From the NCBI GenBank assembly GCA_963769905.1, contig CAVYNG010000002.1:1550001-1614000 (forward strand): 64,000 nucleotides of DNA, in the 5' to 3' direction. The notes under the pieces were generated by a model. That model did no database searches, was not told where the DNA came from, and saw only the letters and a program-made list of their open reading frames with translations. The translations under genes and the position numbers were made by a program. The stretch is from Bog-756 sp963769905 (GTDB taxonomy: Bacteria > Actinomycetota > Acidimicrobiia > Acidimicrobiales > RAAP-2). Below, piece by piece: positions 9,460-18,712 of this stretch; position 1 is the first letter of the stretch, and each line of letters opens with the position of its first letter.

Positions 9460-10628
9460 TCGGCCGATTCTCGTCGCGCGGCAGGGGGCGCACGACCGAG
9501 TACCCCGACGTCGCCGAGCCCACCGAGCCGCTGCTCGTCGTCGAGGACCTGCACACCTCCTTTCGCACCACGCGGGGAACCGTGCACGCGGTCGACGGGG
9601 TCTCCCTCACGGTCGACGCGGGCAAGACGCTCGGGATCGTCGGCGAGTCAGGATCGGGCAAGACGGTGCTCGCGCGCTCGATCATGGGGCTGCTGCCGGT
9701 GCGCGACGTGGTCAAGAGCGGGACCGTGCGCTTCGCCGGCCACGAGATCACCGCCATGTCGCCCGACGAGCTCCGGCAGGTCTGGGGCGCCGAGATGAGC
9801 ATGATCTTCCAGGACCCGATGACCGCCCTCAACCCGGTCAAGCGGATCGGCACCCAGATCACCGAGTCCCTCCGGCTGCACATGGGCATGGGCCGCGCCG
9901 ACGCCAACTCGACCGCGCTCGAGCTCCTCCGCGCGACCGGGATCCCCTCGCCCGAGGAGCGCGTGCGGTGGTATCCGTTCCAGCTCTCGGGCGGCATGCG
10001 CCAGCGGGTGATGATCGCCATCGCCCTCGCCTGTGCCCCGCGGCTCGTCCTCGCCGACGAGCCGACGACCGGTCTCGACGTGACTGTGCAGGCTCAGATC
10101 CTCGACCTGCTGGCCGACCTCCAGCGCGAGCGCCAGATGGCGGTCATTCTGGTCACCCACGACCTCGGGGTGGTCGCCCACCGTGCAGACGAGATCATCG
10201 TCATGTACGCCGGGCGCATCGTCGAGCGAGCGCCGACCAGGACGCTCTTCGCCGACACCCGCATGCCCTACACCCAGGCGCTGATGGACTCCATCCCCCG
10301 CCTGTCGGAGCCCTCCGGTGCCCGGTTGCACTCGATCGCGGGACGACCACCGGACCTCATCCATCCCCCTCCCGGCTGCCGCTTCGCACCGAGGTGTCCC
10401 TACGCGCAGGACAAATGCCGCACCACCGAGCCCCCACTCCGCACGGCCGGTTCGCCCGACCACCTCTTTGCCTGCTGGTTCCCGTTGGTCAACGGCAAGC
10501 CCACCGGGCAGGTCCCCGCCACGAAGCCCGCCCGGGCGGCCGACGATGCTCCGCCCGACCTCGCTTCGAGCGGCGATCCCGCTCCCGACGCCGAGCCGGG
10601 ACCGCAGCCGGAAGTCCACCCCTCGTGA
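9456..10628 (+). CDS. ABC transporter ATP-binding protein, DppD-like
   Basis: 390 residues from the GTG that overlaps the preceding TGA. The nucleotide-binding domain shows Walker A GESGSGKT, the signature LSGGMRQRV, Walker B LVLADEPTT and the switch histidine in VTHDLGVVAH. The C-terminal oligopeptide/dipeptide extension has the cysteine-bearing segment GCRFAPRCPYAQDKC, typical of this subfamily and able to hold an Fe-S cluster in some members. A variable tail of about 50 residues follows. It works with the next gene as the ATPase pair that energises the importer. Confidence 0.93.
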   Translation: MIGRFSSRGRGRTTEYPDVAEPTEPLLVVEDLHTSFRTTRGTVHAVDGVSLTVDAGKTLGIVGESGSGKTVLARSIMGLLPVRDVVKSGTVRFAGHEITAMSPDELRQVWGAEMSMIFQDPMTALNPVKRIGTQITESLRLHMGMGRADANSTALELLRATGIPSPEERVRWYPFQLSGGMRQRVMIAIALACAPRLVLADEPTTGLDVTVQAQILDLLADLQRERQMAVILVTHDLGVVAHRADEIIVMYAGRIVERAPTRTLFADTRMPYTQALMDSIPRLSEPSGARLHSIAGRPPDLIHPPPGCRFAPRCPYAQDKCRTTEPPLRTAGSPDHLFACWFPLVNGKPTGQVPATKPARAADDAPPDLASSGDPAPDAEPGPQPEVHPS

Positions 10629-11701
10629 GCGACGGACCGGTTTCGAACGGCCCGACGCCGAGCAGCGACGAGCCGGTGCTGGTGGTCGACGACCTGGTCG
10701 TCGAGTTCCGCAGCGGAAAACAGCGCGTGCACGCGGTCTCGGGGGTCAGCTTCGAGGTCCGGCCGGGCGAGACGCTCGGGCTGGTCGGGGAGTCCGGCTG
10801 CGGCAAGTCGACCACCGGCCGGGCCCTCGTGCAGGTCCAGGCACCCACCTCGGGTCGGATCGTCTTCCGGGGAAGGGACCTCGCGACCCTGTCCGCGCGT
10901 GAGCAGCGCGAGCTCCGGACCAAGGTCCAGATGATCTTCCAGGACCCGATCTCCTCGCTCAACCCGCGCCGACGGGTGAAGGACATCGTCGCCGAGCCTC
11001 TGGTGATCTGGAAGCGGGGCACCCGCGAGGAGCGTGCCGAACGGGCACGGACCATGCTCGAGGCGGTCGGTATCGACCCCGACGCGGCCGGCGACCGGCG
11101 GCCGCAGGAGTTCTCCGGCGGTCAGTGCCAGCGGATCAGCATCGCCCGGGCGCTGATGGCCGATCCTGACCTTCTGATCTGCGACGAGCCGGTCTCCGCG
11201 CTCGACGTGTCGGTGCAGGCGCAGATCCTCAACCTGCTCGCCGACCTGAAGGGGCGCTTCGGCCTCACCATGGTGTTCATCGCCCACGATCTCGCGGTGG
11301 TGAAGAACGTGAGCGATCGGGTCGCGGTCATGTACCTCGGAAAGCTGGTCGAGATCGCGACCTCCGACGAGCTCTACCGGTCCGCCGCCCACCCCTACAC
11401 CGAGGCACTGCTCGGGGCGATTCCCGACCCCGATCCGGAGCGGGAGTCGGAGCACAAGGTGCTCTCCGGTGAGCTCCCCTCCTCGCTCAACCCACCGTCG
11501 GGGTGCCGGTTCCGCACGAGGTGCCCCTACGCGCAGCAGCGCTGCGCCGACGAGGAGCCCCTCCTCCGCGAAGTCGCGCCCGGCCACCAGGTGGCCTGCC
11601 ACTTCCCGCTCGTCGGCGAGCGGGCGAACGGTTCGCGGGCGACGGCCGCGACACCGGTCGGCGTCGACGCGACCACCGCGGCCGCCGGCGACGTCGCCTG
11701 A
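10625..11701 (+). CDS. ABC transporter ATP-binding protein, DppF-like
   Basis: 358 residues, GTG start overlapping the previous stop (GTGA). Walker A is GESGCGKST, the signature is FSGGQCQRISIARAL, Walker B is LLICDEPVSALD and the switch region is IAHDLAVV. The C-terminal extension again has a GCRFRTRCPYAQQRC-type cysteine segment. It is the last gene of the five-gene importer operon; the next gene (rpsA) converges on it from the other strand, with only about 28 bases between the two stops and no obvious terminator hairpin. Confidence 0.93.
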   Translation: MSDGPVSNGPTPSSDEPVLVVDDLVVEFRSGKQRVHAVSGVSFEVRPGETLGLVGESGCGKSTTGRALVQVQAPTSGRIVFRGRDLATLSAREQRELRTKVQMIFQDPISSLNPRRRVKDIVAEPLVIWKRGTREERAERARTMLEAVGIDPDAAGDRRPQEFSGGQCQRISIARALMADPDLLICDEPVSALDVSVQAQILNLLADLKGRFGLTMVFIAHDLAVVKNVSDRVAVMYLGKLVEIATSDELYRSAAHPYTEALLGAIPDPDPERESEHKVLSGELPSSLNPPSGCRFRTRCPYAQQRCADEEPLLREVAPGHQVACHFPLVGERANGSRATAATPVGVDATTAAAGDVA

Positions 11702-11729
11702 GCGACGTCCGCGAGGCCCCGGCTCGATC

Positions 11730-13262
11730 TCAGCCGTCGGTCGAGGCTTCGACCGTCCCCTCGGGTGGCGCCCCGAGAGGGGCCTCCGGTGGGGCCGCGG
11801 AAGGGGCCGCGGGAACGTCGGCGGGTGCGGACTCGGCGGCCGGCGCATGCTCGGCGGGTGCGGACTCGGCGGCCGGCGCATGCTCGGCGGGTGCGGACTC
11901 GGCGGCCGGCGCATGCTCGGCCTCCCCCTCCCCTTCGGGGGTGCCGTGCTCGGCCGCGTACTCGGCCCACGCGGCCTGCGCCTCGGTCTCCGGGGTGAAA
12001 TCCCCCTCCGAGAACTCGAACGGGCCGAGGTAGTTGCCCTCCGCGTCGTAGGCGTGCTCGCCGAAGGCCTCGCGGTACTCCTCGGAGACCTCGCCGCCCT
12101 CGGCCGCCTGCTTGATGGAAAGGCTGATCCGGCGCCGCTGCAGGTCGATGTCGATGATCTTGACCCAGAGCTCCTCGCCGGGGGTGACCACCTGTTCGGG
12201 GAGGTCGACGTGGTGCCCGGCCATCTCCGAGATGTGCACCAGACCTTCGATCCCGTCGCCCACCTGCACGAAGGCGCCGAAGGGAACCAGCTTGGTGATC
12301 CGCCCGTAGACCAACTCGCCGACCTGGTGCGAGTTCGCGAACTCCTGCCACGGGTCGGCCTGGGTCGCCTTGAGCGAGAGGCTGATCCGCTCCTTCCCGA
12401 GATCGACGTCGAGCACCTCGACCTCGATCTCGTCGCCGACCGACACCACCGAGGACGGATGGTCGACGTGCTTCCACGACAGCTCGGACACGTGGACGAG
12501 CCCGTCCATGCCCCCGAGGTCGACGAAGGCGCCGAAGTTGACCACCGACGAGACCACCCCACGTCGCCGTTCCCCAGGCTTCAAGTTGACGAGGAACTCG
12601 CCGCGCTGTTCCTTCTGGGTCTCCTCGAGCCAGGCCCGGCGTGAGAGCACGACGTTGTTGCGATTGCGGTCGAGCTCGATGATCTTCGCCTCGATCGTCC
12701 TCCCCACATACGGCTGGAGCTCACGGACCCGCCGGAGCTCGACCAGCGAGGCGGGAAGGAAGCCACGCAGCCCGATGTCGACGATCAGGCCGCCCTTCAC
12801 CACCTCGATCACCGGACCGGTGACCACCTCGTCCGCCTCCTTCAGCTTCTCGATGGTGCCCCATGCGCGCTCGTACTGCGCGCGCTTCTTGGAGAGGATG
12901 AGACGCCCCTCTTTGTCCTCCTTCTGAAGAACCAAGGCCTCGATCGGCTCACCGAGATGGACGATCTCCGAGGGGTCGACGTCGTTGCGAATCGAGAGCT
13001 CCCGTACCGGGATCACACCCTCGGACTTGAAGCCGATGTCGAGCAGGACCTCGTCGCGGTCGATCTTGACCACGGTGCCCTCGACCAGGTCCCCGTCGTC
13101 GAACTCCACGATGGTCCCCGCCATCGCGTCCTCGAGCGACGCGCCCCCGAGGTCGTCCTCGGTCACGGAACGGGGTGTGTACACACCGTTCTCGTCGAAG
13201 CTCCCCATTGCTTCGGGGGAGAGCAGGGCAGTGCCGTCGGACACGGTTTGGGTTTCGGACAT
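11730..13262 (-). CDS. rpsA: 30S ribosomal protein S1
   Basis: About 510 residues from ATG 13262 (MSETQT); an in-frame start 63 bases upstream looks non-coding. Four S1 RNA-binding domains are visible in order. They are marked by VEGTVVKIDRDEVLLDIGFK, GLIVDIGLRGFLPASL, GVVSSVVNFGAFVDLGGMDG and GRITKLVPFGAFVQVGDGIE, the usual number for actinobacterial S1. Domains three and four have the best-conserved binding faces. The C-terminus is a low-complexity Ala/Pro/Glu tail containing three perfect 11-residue repeats. The role is mRNA binding on the ribosome. Its position just downstream of polA matches mycobacterial gene order. Confidence 0.95.
   Translation of the reverse strand: MSETQTVSDGTALLSPEAMGSFDENGVYTPRSVTEDDLGGASLEDAMAGTIVEFDDGDLVEGTVVKIDRDEVLLDIGFKSEGVIPVRELSIRNDVDPSEIVHLGEPIEALVLQKEDKEGRLILSKKRAQYERAWGTIEKLKEADEVVTGPVIEVVKGGLIVDIGLRGFLPASLVELRRVRELQPYVGRTIEAKIIELDRNRNNVVLSRRAWLEETQKEQRGEFLVNLKPGERRRGVVSSVVNFGAFVDLGGMDGLVHVSELSWKHVDHPSSVVSVGDEIEVEVLDVDLGKERISLSLKATQADPWQEFANSHQVGELVYGRITKLVPFGAFVQVGDGIEGLVHISEMAGHHVDLPEQVVTPGEELWVKIIDIDLQRRRISLSIKQAAEGGEVSEEYREAFGEHAYDAEGNYLGPFEFSEGDFTPETEAQAAWAEYAAEHGTPEGEGEAEHAPAAESAPAEHAPAAESAPAEHAPAAESAPADVPAAPSAAPPEAPLGAPPEGTVEASTDG
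11821..11919 (-). repeat. Three perfect 33-bp tandem repeats in the 3' end of rpsA
   Basis: Copies lie at 11821-11853, 11854-11886 and 11887-11919 and are identical. Each encodes the 11-residue unit EHAPAAESAPA in the S1 tail. A length of 33 keeps the frame, so copy number could vary without breaking the gene. Confidence 0.95.
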
Positions 13263-13394
13263 GGATGAGGTAGCTCGCTTTCCGGACAGGTTCGCCGGGC
13301 CGTACGGGCCGCAGCGGTACAACAAGGCCTGGTGGCCGGCCTTCGATGGTACTCGACAAGCCCGCCCGCCATGTCGGCGAGTTCGGGAGAGACG

Positions 13395-16262
13395 TCAGGA
13401 AGCCTTGGCGTCCGCCCAGGAGGTGCCCCAGGCCATCGCCACCTTGAGCGGCACGTCGAGATCGGCAGCGCCGGTCATCGCCTCTTCGGTCAGTGCGGCA
13501 ACCGCGTCCGACTCGTCGGGGACGACGTCGACGAGCACCTCGTCGTGGACCTGGAGGACCAGGTCGGACCCCAAGCCGCCGCTCTCGAGCCCTTCGTCGA
13601 GGCGAACCAGCGCGATCTTGAACAGATCTGCGGCGAGACCTTGGATGCCGGCGTTCATCGCCTGCCGCTCTGCCGCCTGGCGCAGCTGGTAGTTGGTCGA
13701 TGCGAGGTCCGGCAGCGGGCGGCGCCGGCCGAACGCGGTCACCGTATAGCCGGCGGAACGCGCTTCGGCGACTGCGCGGTCCATGTACTCACGCACCGAG
13801 GGGAAGCCGGCGAAGTACGCGGTGAGGATCTCCTGGGCCTGCTCGACCGGGACAGCCAGCCGCTGGGACAGCCCGTAGGCCTCCATCCCGTAGGCGAGGC
13901 CGTAGGAGACCATTTTCGCCGTCGAGCGCTGCGCACCGGTCACCTTGTCGCGCTCGACTCCGAAGACGCGGGCCGCGACGGTTCGGTGGATGTCCTCGCC
14001 GGCGGCGAACGCCGCGGTGAGTCCCGGGTCTCCCGACAGGTGGGCGATGGCGCGCAACTCCACCTGGTCGTAGTCGGCGACCAGCAGGCGACGGCCGGTC
14101 GAGGGAACGAACGCCTCGCGGAACCGGCGGCCCTCGTCGGTCCGGACCGGGATGTTGTGGAGATTGGGGCGATCCGAGGAGAGCCGGCCGGTGCGGGCGA
14201 CCGTCTGACGGAAGGTCGCGTGGATCCGGCCGTCCTCGGCGACCTCGTCGGCCAGGCTCTCGCCGTAGGTGGAGCGCAACTTCTCGACTTCGCGGTAGCG
14301 GAGCAGCGCCTCGATGATCGGATGTTCCCCGCGCAGGAGCTCGAGGGTACGCGCATCGGTCGAGAAACCGGTCTTGGTCTTGCGCGCCGGGGAAAGAGCG
14401 AGTCGCTCGTAGAGGACCTCGCGCAGCTGCGGGACCGAGTTCACCTTGAAGGGACCGCCCGCCAGGTCGTGGATGGTGGCTTCGAGGGAGGTGCACTCCT
14501 CGGCGAGCTCCGCGGCGATCGAGCGCAGCACGCCGCGGTCGACCGCGATACCGGTCACCTCCATCCGGGCGAGCACCCGCACGAGCGGCCGCTCGACGTT
14601 CTCGAAGAGGCTCGACTCCCCCGTCACGCCGAGGGCGCCGAGAATCGGCGATCGCAGCCGTGCCACCGCGCTCACGAGGCGCGCCGCGCCCAAAGCCTCG
14701 GCGTCGACCGCTCCCGCCTCTGGCGCGTCCGAGGAAGGGTCGGCGAGAGCGAGCACGCCCTGACCCACGCCACTCTCGCCGTCGTCGATCTCGACGCCGA
14801 GGAAGCGCGCCGCGAGATCGGACACCCGGTAGCGCTCCGTCGTCGGGTCGAGGAGGTACGCGGCGACCGCGGTGTCCATCACCAGTCGCCGGATGTCGAC
14901 GCCGAGCGGCAGGAGGGACCGCATGATCTCCTTCGCGTCGTGCGCGATCACCCCGACGTCGTCAGCGAGTGCCGACCCGAGCACCGAAAGGACCGCTGGC
15001 TCCGTCGCGAGCGACCCAGGCCCCTTTTCGGTGTCGCCGAGATGGAGGACCGTTCCCTGACGGGCGCCGTCGGCCGGCTCCGCAGTCAGGGTCAGTGAAC
15101 GGAGGGGTGACCGGCCCGGGTCGCCCACCCACGCCGCGGTGATCGCCACGTTGCCGGTGTTCGCGCGCGCCTCGCGCAACAGGGTCTCCAGCGCCTTCTT
15201 CGCCGCGGCCGAGGTGGTCGGTGCCGCGAACTGGGTTTCCTCGAGCCACGCCGGCACGGTCGTGCCGAGCACCGCCGCCGCCGATCCCGACCCGTCCTCG
15301 CCCAGCCCGGCCGACGACTCACCGAAGAACCCCTCGCTCATGAGGGCGGTGAAGCGGGTCCACAAGGTGCGGAGCTCGAGCTGGGAGAAGGTCTCTCGGG
15401 CCTCCTCGACGTCGAATCCCCCGAAGGTGAGGTCGCTCGCGTGAACGTCGAGAGGGACGTCGCGGACGAGAGGAATGACCTCGGCGTTCTTCCGGACCTG
15501 CTCGAAATGGGCCTCGAGGTTGTCGCGGAGCTTCGGTGAGAGCGCGTCGAGGTGATCGAGAAGCGCGTCGAGATCTCCGTACTCGTTGATCAGCTTCGCC
15601 GCCGTCTTCTCCCCCACGCCCGGTACACCGGGCAGGTTGTCCGAGGGATCACCGCGCAGAGCCGCGAGCAACGGGTACCGGTCTGGCCGCACACCGGTCC
15701 GCTCTTCGATCCCGGCCTCGTCGTAGAGCGCGTACTCGCTGACGCCCCTCTTGTTGTAGAGCACCCGGATGAAGGGATCCTCGACCAGCTGGTAGGAGTC
15801 GCGGTCGCCGGTCACGATGATCACCGGCCGCTGCCCGTCGCGCGCCTCGGTGGCCAAGGTGGCGAGCACGTCGTCGGCCTCGAAGCCCTCCACGCCGATG
15901 ACCGGGATGGCGAGGGACTCGAGGACCGCGCGGATCAGGTCGAACTGCGGCGTGAGATCGGGCGGCGCCGCCGCCCGTCCCTCCTTGTACTCCTCGACGA
16001 TCTCGTCGCGGAAGGTCTCACCCGGGAGGTCGAACGCGACCGCGACACCCGAAGGATGGTGCTCGCGGATCAGGTAAGCGAGCATCGATGTGAAGCCGTG
16101 GACCGCGTTGGTGACCGTCCCGGAGGAGGTGATCAGCGTGTTCGGGAGAGCGAAGTAGGCACGGAAGCCGAGCGACATGCCGTCGAGGAGCAGGAGCGGG
16201 CCGGAGGCAGGCGCGACCGGGGTGCCTTTTCCCTTTCGACCGGAAGGTGTGGTGGTGGCCAC
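13395..16262 (-). CDS. polA: DNA polymerase I
   Basis: 955 residues. The N-terminal third is the 5'-3' exonuclease (flap) domain: LLLLDGMSLGFRAYFALP, GFEADDVLATLA, VVTGDRDSYQL-like and GDPSDNLPGVPGVGEKTAAKL. The central domain keeps the size of the 3'-5' exonuclease but I cannot find its acidic catalytic motifs, as is usual in actinobacteria. The polymerase domain has motif A VADYDQVELRAIAHLSGD, motif B around RSTAKMVSYGLAYGMEAYGLS and motif C QVHDEVLVDV. It fills gaps and removes RNA primers in replication and repair. It starts with GTG and lies 11 bases downstream of the ANTAR regulator gene on the same strand. Confidence 0.96.
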   Translation of the reverse strand: MATTTPSGRKGKGTPVAPASGPLLLLDGMSLGFRAYFALPNTLITSSGTVTNAVHGFTSMLAYLIREHHPSGVAVAFDLPGETFRDEIVEEYKEGRAAAPPDLTPQFDLIRAVLESLAIPVIGVEGFEADDVLATLATEARDGQRPVIIVTGDRDSYQLVEDPFIRVLYNKRGVSEYALYDEAGIEERTGVRPDRYPLLAALRGDPSDNLPGVPGVGEKTAAKLINEYGDLDALLDHLDALSPKLRDNLEAHFEQVRKNAEVIPLVRDVPLDVHASDLTFGGFDVEEARETFSQLELRTLWTRFTALMSEGFFGESSAGLGEDGSGSAAAVLGTTVPAWLEETQFAAPTTSAAAKKALETLLREARANTGNVAITAAWVGDPGRSPLRSLTLTAEPADGARQGTVLHLGDTEKGPGSLATEPAVLSVLGSALADDVGVIAHDAKEIMRSLLPLGVDIRRLVMDTAVAAYLLDPTTERYRVSDLAARFLGVEIDDGESGVGQGVLALADPSSDAPEAGAVDAEALGAARLVSAVARLRSPILGALGVTGESSLFENVERPLVRVLARMEVTGIAVDRGVLRSIAAELAEECTSLEATIHDLAGGPFKVNSVPQLREVLYERLALSPARKTKTGFSTDARTLELLRGEHPIIEALLRYREVEKLRSTYGESLADEVAEDGRIHATFRQTVARTGRLSSDRPNLHNIPVRTDEGRRFREAFVPSTGRRLLVADYDQVELRAIAHLSGDPGLTAAFAAGEDIHRTVAARVFGVERDKVTGAQRSTAKMVSYGLAYGMEAYGLSQRLAVPVEQAQEILTAYFAGFPSVREYMDRAVAEARSAGYTVTAFGRRRPLPDLASTNYQLRQAAERQAMNAGIQGLAADLFKIALVRLDEGLESGGLGSDLVLQVHDEVLVDVVPDESDAVAALTEEAMTGAADLDVPLKVAMAWGTSWADAKAS

Positions 16263-16272
16263 GGCGGCCGCC

Positions 16273-16887
16273 TCAGGGGGTGAGCGAGCCGTCGAGCACC
16301 CGGCGCGCGACCACGATCATGCGGGTCCGGGTCCCCATCGCGGTCTTCTGGATGAACTCGAAGGCCTCGGCCTCGGAGAGACCGGACTGCTCCATCAACT
16401 GGACCTTGGCGTCGTCGACGAGGCGCCGGGTCTCGAGCTTGTCCTCGGCGGACGGCCCCTTTCCGTCGGCGCCGTCGGCCAAAGCCTCGCGAGCTTCGGC
16501 ATCGATGGCCCACTCCTGCTTGCAGCGGGCCATGGCCTGATCGATGGCCGGAATCAGCTCGATCCGCTGGAAGGGCTTCACGAGGTACGCGGCGACGCCC
16601 GCGTCACGGGCCTCGTCGATGAGATTGCGCTGGCTGAACGCGGTGAGGATCAACACCGCGACCTTGAGGCCGAGATCGCGGATCGCGCGGGCCGCGGCCA
16701 ACCCGTCGGTGCCCGGCATCTTGATGTCGAGGATCACCAGGTCGGGTTGGTGCACGCGCACGAGTTCGACCGCCTCGTCTCCCTGGCCGGTCTCGCCGAC
16801 GACGTCGTACCCCTCGTCGACGAGGATCTCCTTCAGGTCGAGCCGGATGATCGCCTCGTCCTCGGCGATCACCACGCGCCGGCTCAT
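16273..16887 (-). CDS. ANTAR-domain response regulator, PdtaR-like
   Basis: 204 residues. The N-terminal receiver has the acidic pair in VVIAEDEAIIR, the phosphoacceptor in LVILDIKMPGTDG, Thr in LILTAFSQ and Lys in YLVKPFQ. The C-terminal ANTAR RNA-binding domain (RRLVDDAKVQLMEQSGLSEAEAFEFIQKTAM) would act by binding hairpins in nascent mRNA to prevent termination. In mycobacteria the pdtaR gene is also close to polA and rpsA, so this is probably its counterpart. No partner histidine kinase of the PdtaS type lies nearby. A GGGGAG ribosome site precedes the ATG. Confidence 0.9.
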   Translation of the reverse strand: MSRRVVIAEDEAIIRLDLKEILVDEGYDVVGETGQGDEAVELVRVHQPDLVILDIKMPGTDGLAAARAIRDLGLKVAVLILTAFSQRNLIDEARDAGVAAYLVKPFQRIELIPAIDQAMARCKQEWAIDAEAREALADGADGKGPSAEDKLETRRLVDDAKVQLMEQSGLSEAEAFEFIQKTAMGTRTRMIVVARRVLDGSLTP

Positions 16888-17002
16888 CGGGCACCCACTC
16901 CCCGGCCGGCCGGCCGGAGAAGGCGCGACGGCCCGCCCGGGCGGTTGGTTGCATCCCCCTTCACACCGCCGTGGACTGGGTTGGAGCGGGAACGGTGCCT
17001 GG
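16888..17002. other. Short intergenic region upstream of the ANTAR regulator
   Basis: Rich in CCGG and GGCC runs. It contains the 5' region of the regulator gene; no clear -10 element is seen. Confidence 0.3.
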
Positions 17003-17296
17003 TCAACCCGGACCGACCACGAGTCGGTCGAGCAGCTCGTCCTGCCGGCGCTCGAGCTCGCCGATGCGTTCCACGAGGGCCTTGCGGGTCTGGAGCATCA
17101 CGCTCATGTGCCGGCTCGCCTCATCGTGCTCCTTCGAAGCGATCGGGGTCTCCGCCACCAGCGCCCGGAGGCGGGTGTCGTCGGCCATTTCTGTGACCAC
17201 CACCAGCTGCTCGTCGAGCACCGCCAACTCGCTCCGCGCTCGCACCAGACGCTGGTGCGCGTCGTTCAGACGCCGCTCGACGATGGTGCGTTGCAT
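17003..17296 (-). CDS. Small coiled-coil protein of unknown function
   Basis: 97 residues, almost entirely charged helix with heptad-like spacing (RRLNDAHQRLVRARSELAVLDEQL and KALVERIGELERRQDELLDRL, both coiled-coil-like), no membrane span and no signal peptide. I do not recognise a family. A TAGAAT hexamer ends 9 bases before the ATG, consistent with its own leaderless transcript. It lies between menC and the ANTAR regulator on the same strand. Confidence 0.7.
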   Translation of the reverse strand: MQRTIVERRLNDAHQRLVRARSELAVLDEQLVVVTEMADDTRLRALVAETPIASKEHDEASRHMSVMLQTRKALVERIGELERRQDELLDRLVVGPG

Positions 17297-17305
17297 GGGA
17301 GGGCA

Positions 17306-17311
17306 ATTCTA
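17306..17311 (-). promoter_or_regulatory. -10 hexamer (TAGAAT) of the small coiled-coil gene
   Basis: TANNNT element on the minus strand with 9 bases to the ATG at 17296, a spacing expected of a leaderless transcript. Confidence 0.5.
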
Positions 17312-17409
17312 CGCACGGACCGCCGGCGCAAGCCGCTCGTCCTCGGGTTCTCGCCCACCTCGCTCACGACCTGGCCCGATGCAGGGCGTGCCTTCGTGTC
17401 CGCTGCGGG

Positions 17410-18648
17410 TCACGGTCCCGAGGCCGGCAGCACGACGTGTCGTACCCGGTGGCGCTCGAGCCGGGCCGGGTCGGGGGCCGGACCCATCCCTGGGCCAGGA
17501 GGCAGGCTCACCTCGGGCAGTGCAGAGCCATGGGAGCCGATCGCCGGGACGACGTCGGCGGCCAGGTAGGTGCCGGGGGGGCTCAGGTCTCCCGGCCAGG
17601 CGAAGCCGGGCAGCGCCGCCAGCGCCGCGTTGACCCCGCGGGCGAACCTCGACTCGAACATCCCGCCGATCCACATCGGCACGCCGATCGCAACTGAGGA
17701 TTCGATCACCTCGAGGGCGGCGCCGATGCCACCGAGCCGGGCGGGCTTCACTTCGACCACCGAGCACGCGCCCGTCGCGACGGCCTCGGCAACGTCGGCC
17801 GGAGTGTGGAGGCTCTCGTCGAGGCAGATCGGTGTGCGGAGGCGTGCCGCCAGCCGGACATGTGCCGCGAGCTCACCCGCCGGGTAGGGCTGTTCGAGGC
17901 ACAGCAGCGCGAACCGGTCGAACTCCTTCAGGTGGTCGGCGTGGCCTTCGACGTAGGAGCCGTTTGCATCGGCCTGCACGCGCAGAGATGGGAAGGAAGT
18001 GGTGATCGCCTCAAGTGGTTCGATGTCCCAGCCGGGTGCGATCTTCACCTTGAGGCGCCGGTAGCCCACCTCGACCAGCGCGTCGACGGCTTCGACGAGC
18101 TCGGGTGTGCCGGGGAACGTTCCGACCACTGCGCCGGCCTCCACCGATCGGCCCTCGACACCGAGGACCGAGGCGAGCGAGCGACGCTCGAGGCGAAGCT
18201 GGGCGTCGGCGACGGCCATCTCGAGCGTGGCGAAGGCCATCGGTGCGTGTGGAACTCGTGCGCGCAGCGGGGCGAGCCGGGAGTGAGGCGCCAGGCGACC
18301 TCCGGAGCGGGCGGCCGCGTCGATGAGTGTCGGGGCGAGCAGTTGCTCGAGCGTGCCGAAGGCGCTGGCAGCGTCCTCGTCGACATAGTCGGTATTTCCG
18401 AGGGCCGCACACTCGCCCCACCCGTCGACGGGCGTGTCCCCAGCCCTCGCGGCCACCTTGGCCAGAACCAGAGGCCGTTTCGCGTAGGTCGTCGTTGCGG
18501 TGATGACCGGATGGCGGAAGGGAATCTCGACCCACCAGAGCTCGACGGCGTCGAGTGTGAGCGCGTTCCGCGACCCGACCGAAGACCACGCGGATCGCGC
18601 CTTGCCGACGAGACCGAGGTCGTCGGATCCGACCTCGGGTCGCTCCAT
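17410..18648 (-). CDS. menC: o-Succinylbenzoate synthase (enolase superfamily)
   Basis: 412 residues. The N-terminal capping domain (VELWWVEIPFRHPVITATTTY) and GWGECAAL are typical of MenC. In the barrel, the catalytic Lys pair is in RRLKVKIAPGWD, metal ligands are in QADANGSY, LEQPYPAGE and CLDESLHTP, and the second Lys is in VVEVKPARLGG. The enzyme dehydrates SHCHC to o-succinylbenzoate in menaquinone synthesis; menG and menF lie 37 kb away in this window. ATG 18648 is supported by a TAGGAT -10 element 8 bases upstream. Members of this family can also act as N-acylamino acid racemases, but the menaquinone genes favour MenC. Confidence 0.88.
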   Translation of the reverse strand: MERPEVGSDDLGLVGKARSAWSSVGSRNALTLDAVELWWVEIPFRHPVITATTTYAKRPLVLAKVAARAGDTPVDGWGECAALGNTDYVDEDAASAFGTLEQLLAPTLIDAAARSGGRLAPHSRLAPLRARVPHAPMAFATLEMAVADAQLRLERRSLASVLGVEGRSVEAGAVVGTFPGTPELVEAVDALVEVGYRRLKVKIAPGWDIEPLEAITTSFPSLRVQADANGSYVEGHADHLKEFDRFALLCLEQPYPAGELAAHVRLAARLRTPICLDESLHTPADVAEAVATGACSVVEVKPARLGGIGAALEVIESSVAIGVPMWIGGMFESRFARGVNAALAALPGFAWPGDLSPPGTYLAADVVPAIGSHGSALPEVSLPPGPGMGPAPDPARLERHRVRHVVLPASGP

Positions 18649-18656
18649 GCGGGTCG

Positions 18657-18662
18657 ATCCTA
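18657..18662 (-). promoter_or_regulatory. -10 hexamer (TAGGAT) of menC
   Basis: TANNNT element on the minus strand, 8 bases before the menC ATG; supports the upstream-most start and a leaderless mRNA. Confidence 0.55.
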
Positions 18663-18694
18663 CGGGGCGTCGCGTCGCGTCACGTGTGCCCCAG

Positions 18695-18700
18695 TAGGCT
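18695..18700 (+). promoter_or_regulatory. Probable -10 hexamer (TAGGCT) of tRNA-Leu
   Basis: TANNNT element ending 12 bases before the mature tRNA 5' end. Confidence 0.45.
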
Positions 18701-18712
18701 GCGCACGCACCA

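Noticed and set aside
10400..12562. Minus-strand open frame of 720 codons spanning the DppF-like gene and rpsA
   Set aside because: Repetitive Arg/Ser/Pro composition, covers two well-supported genes in other frames, and would need no stop across their junction by chance at high G+C.
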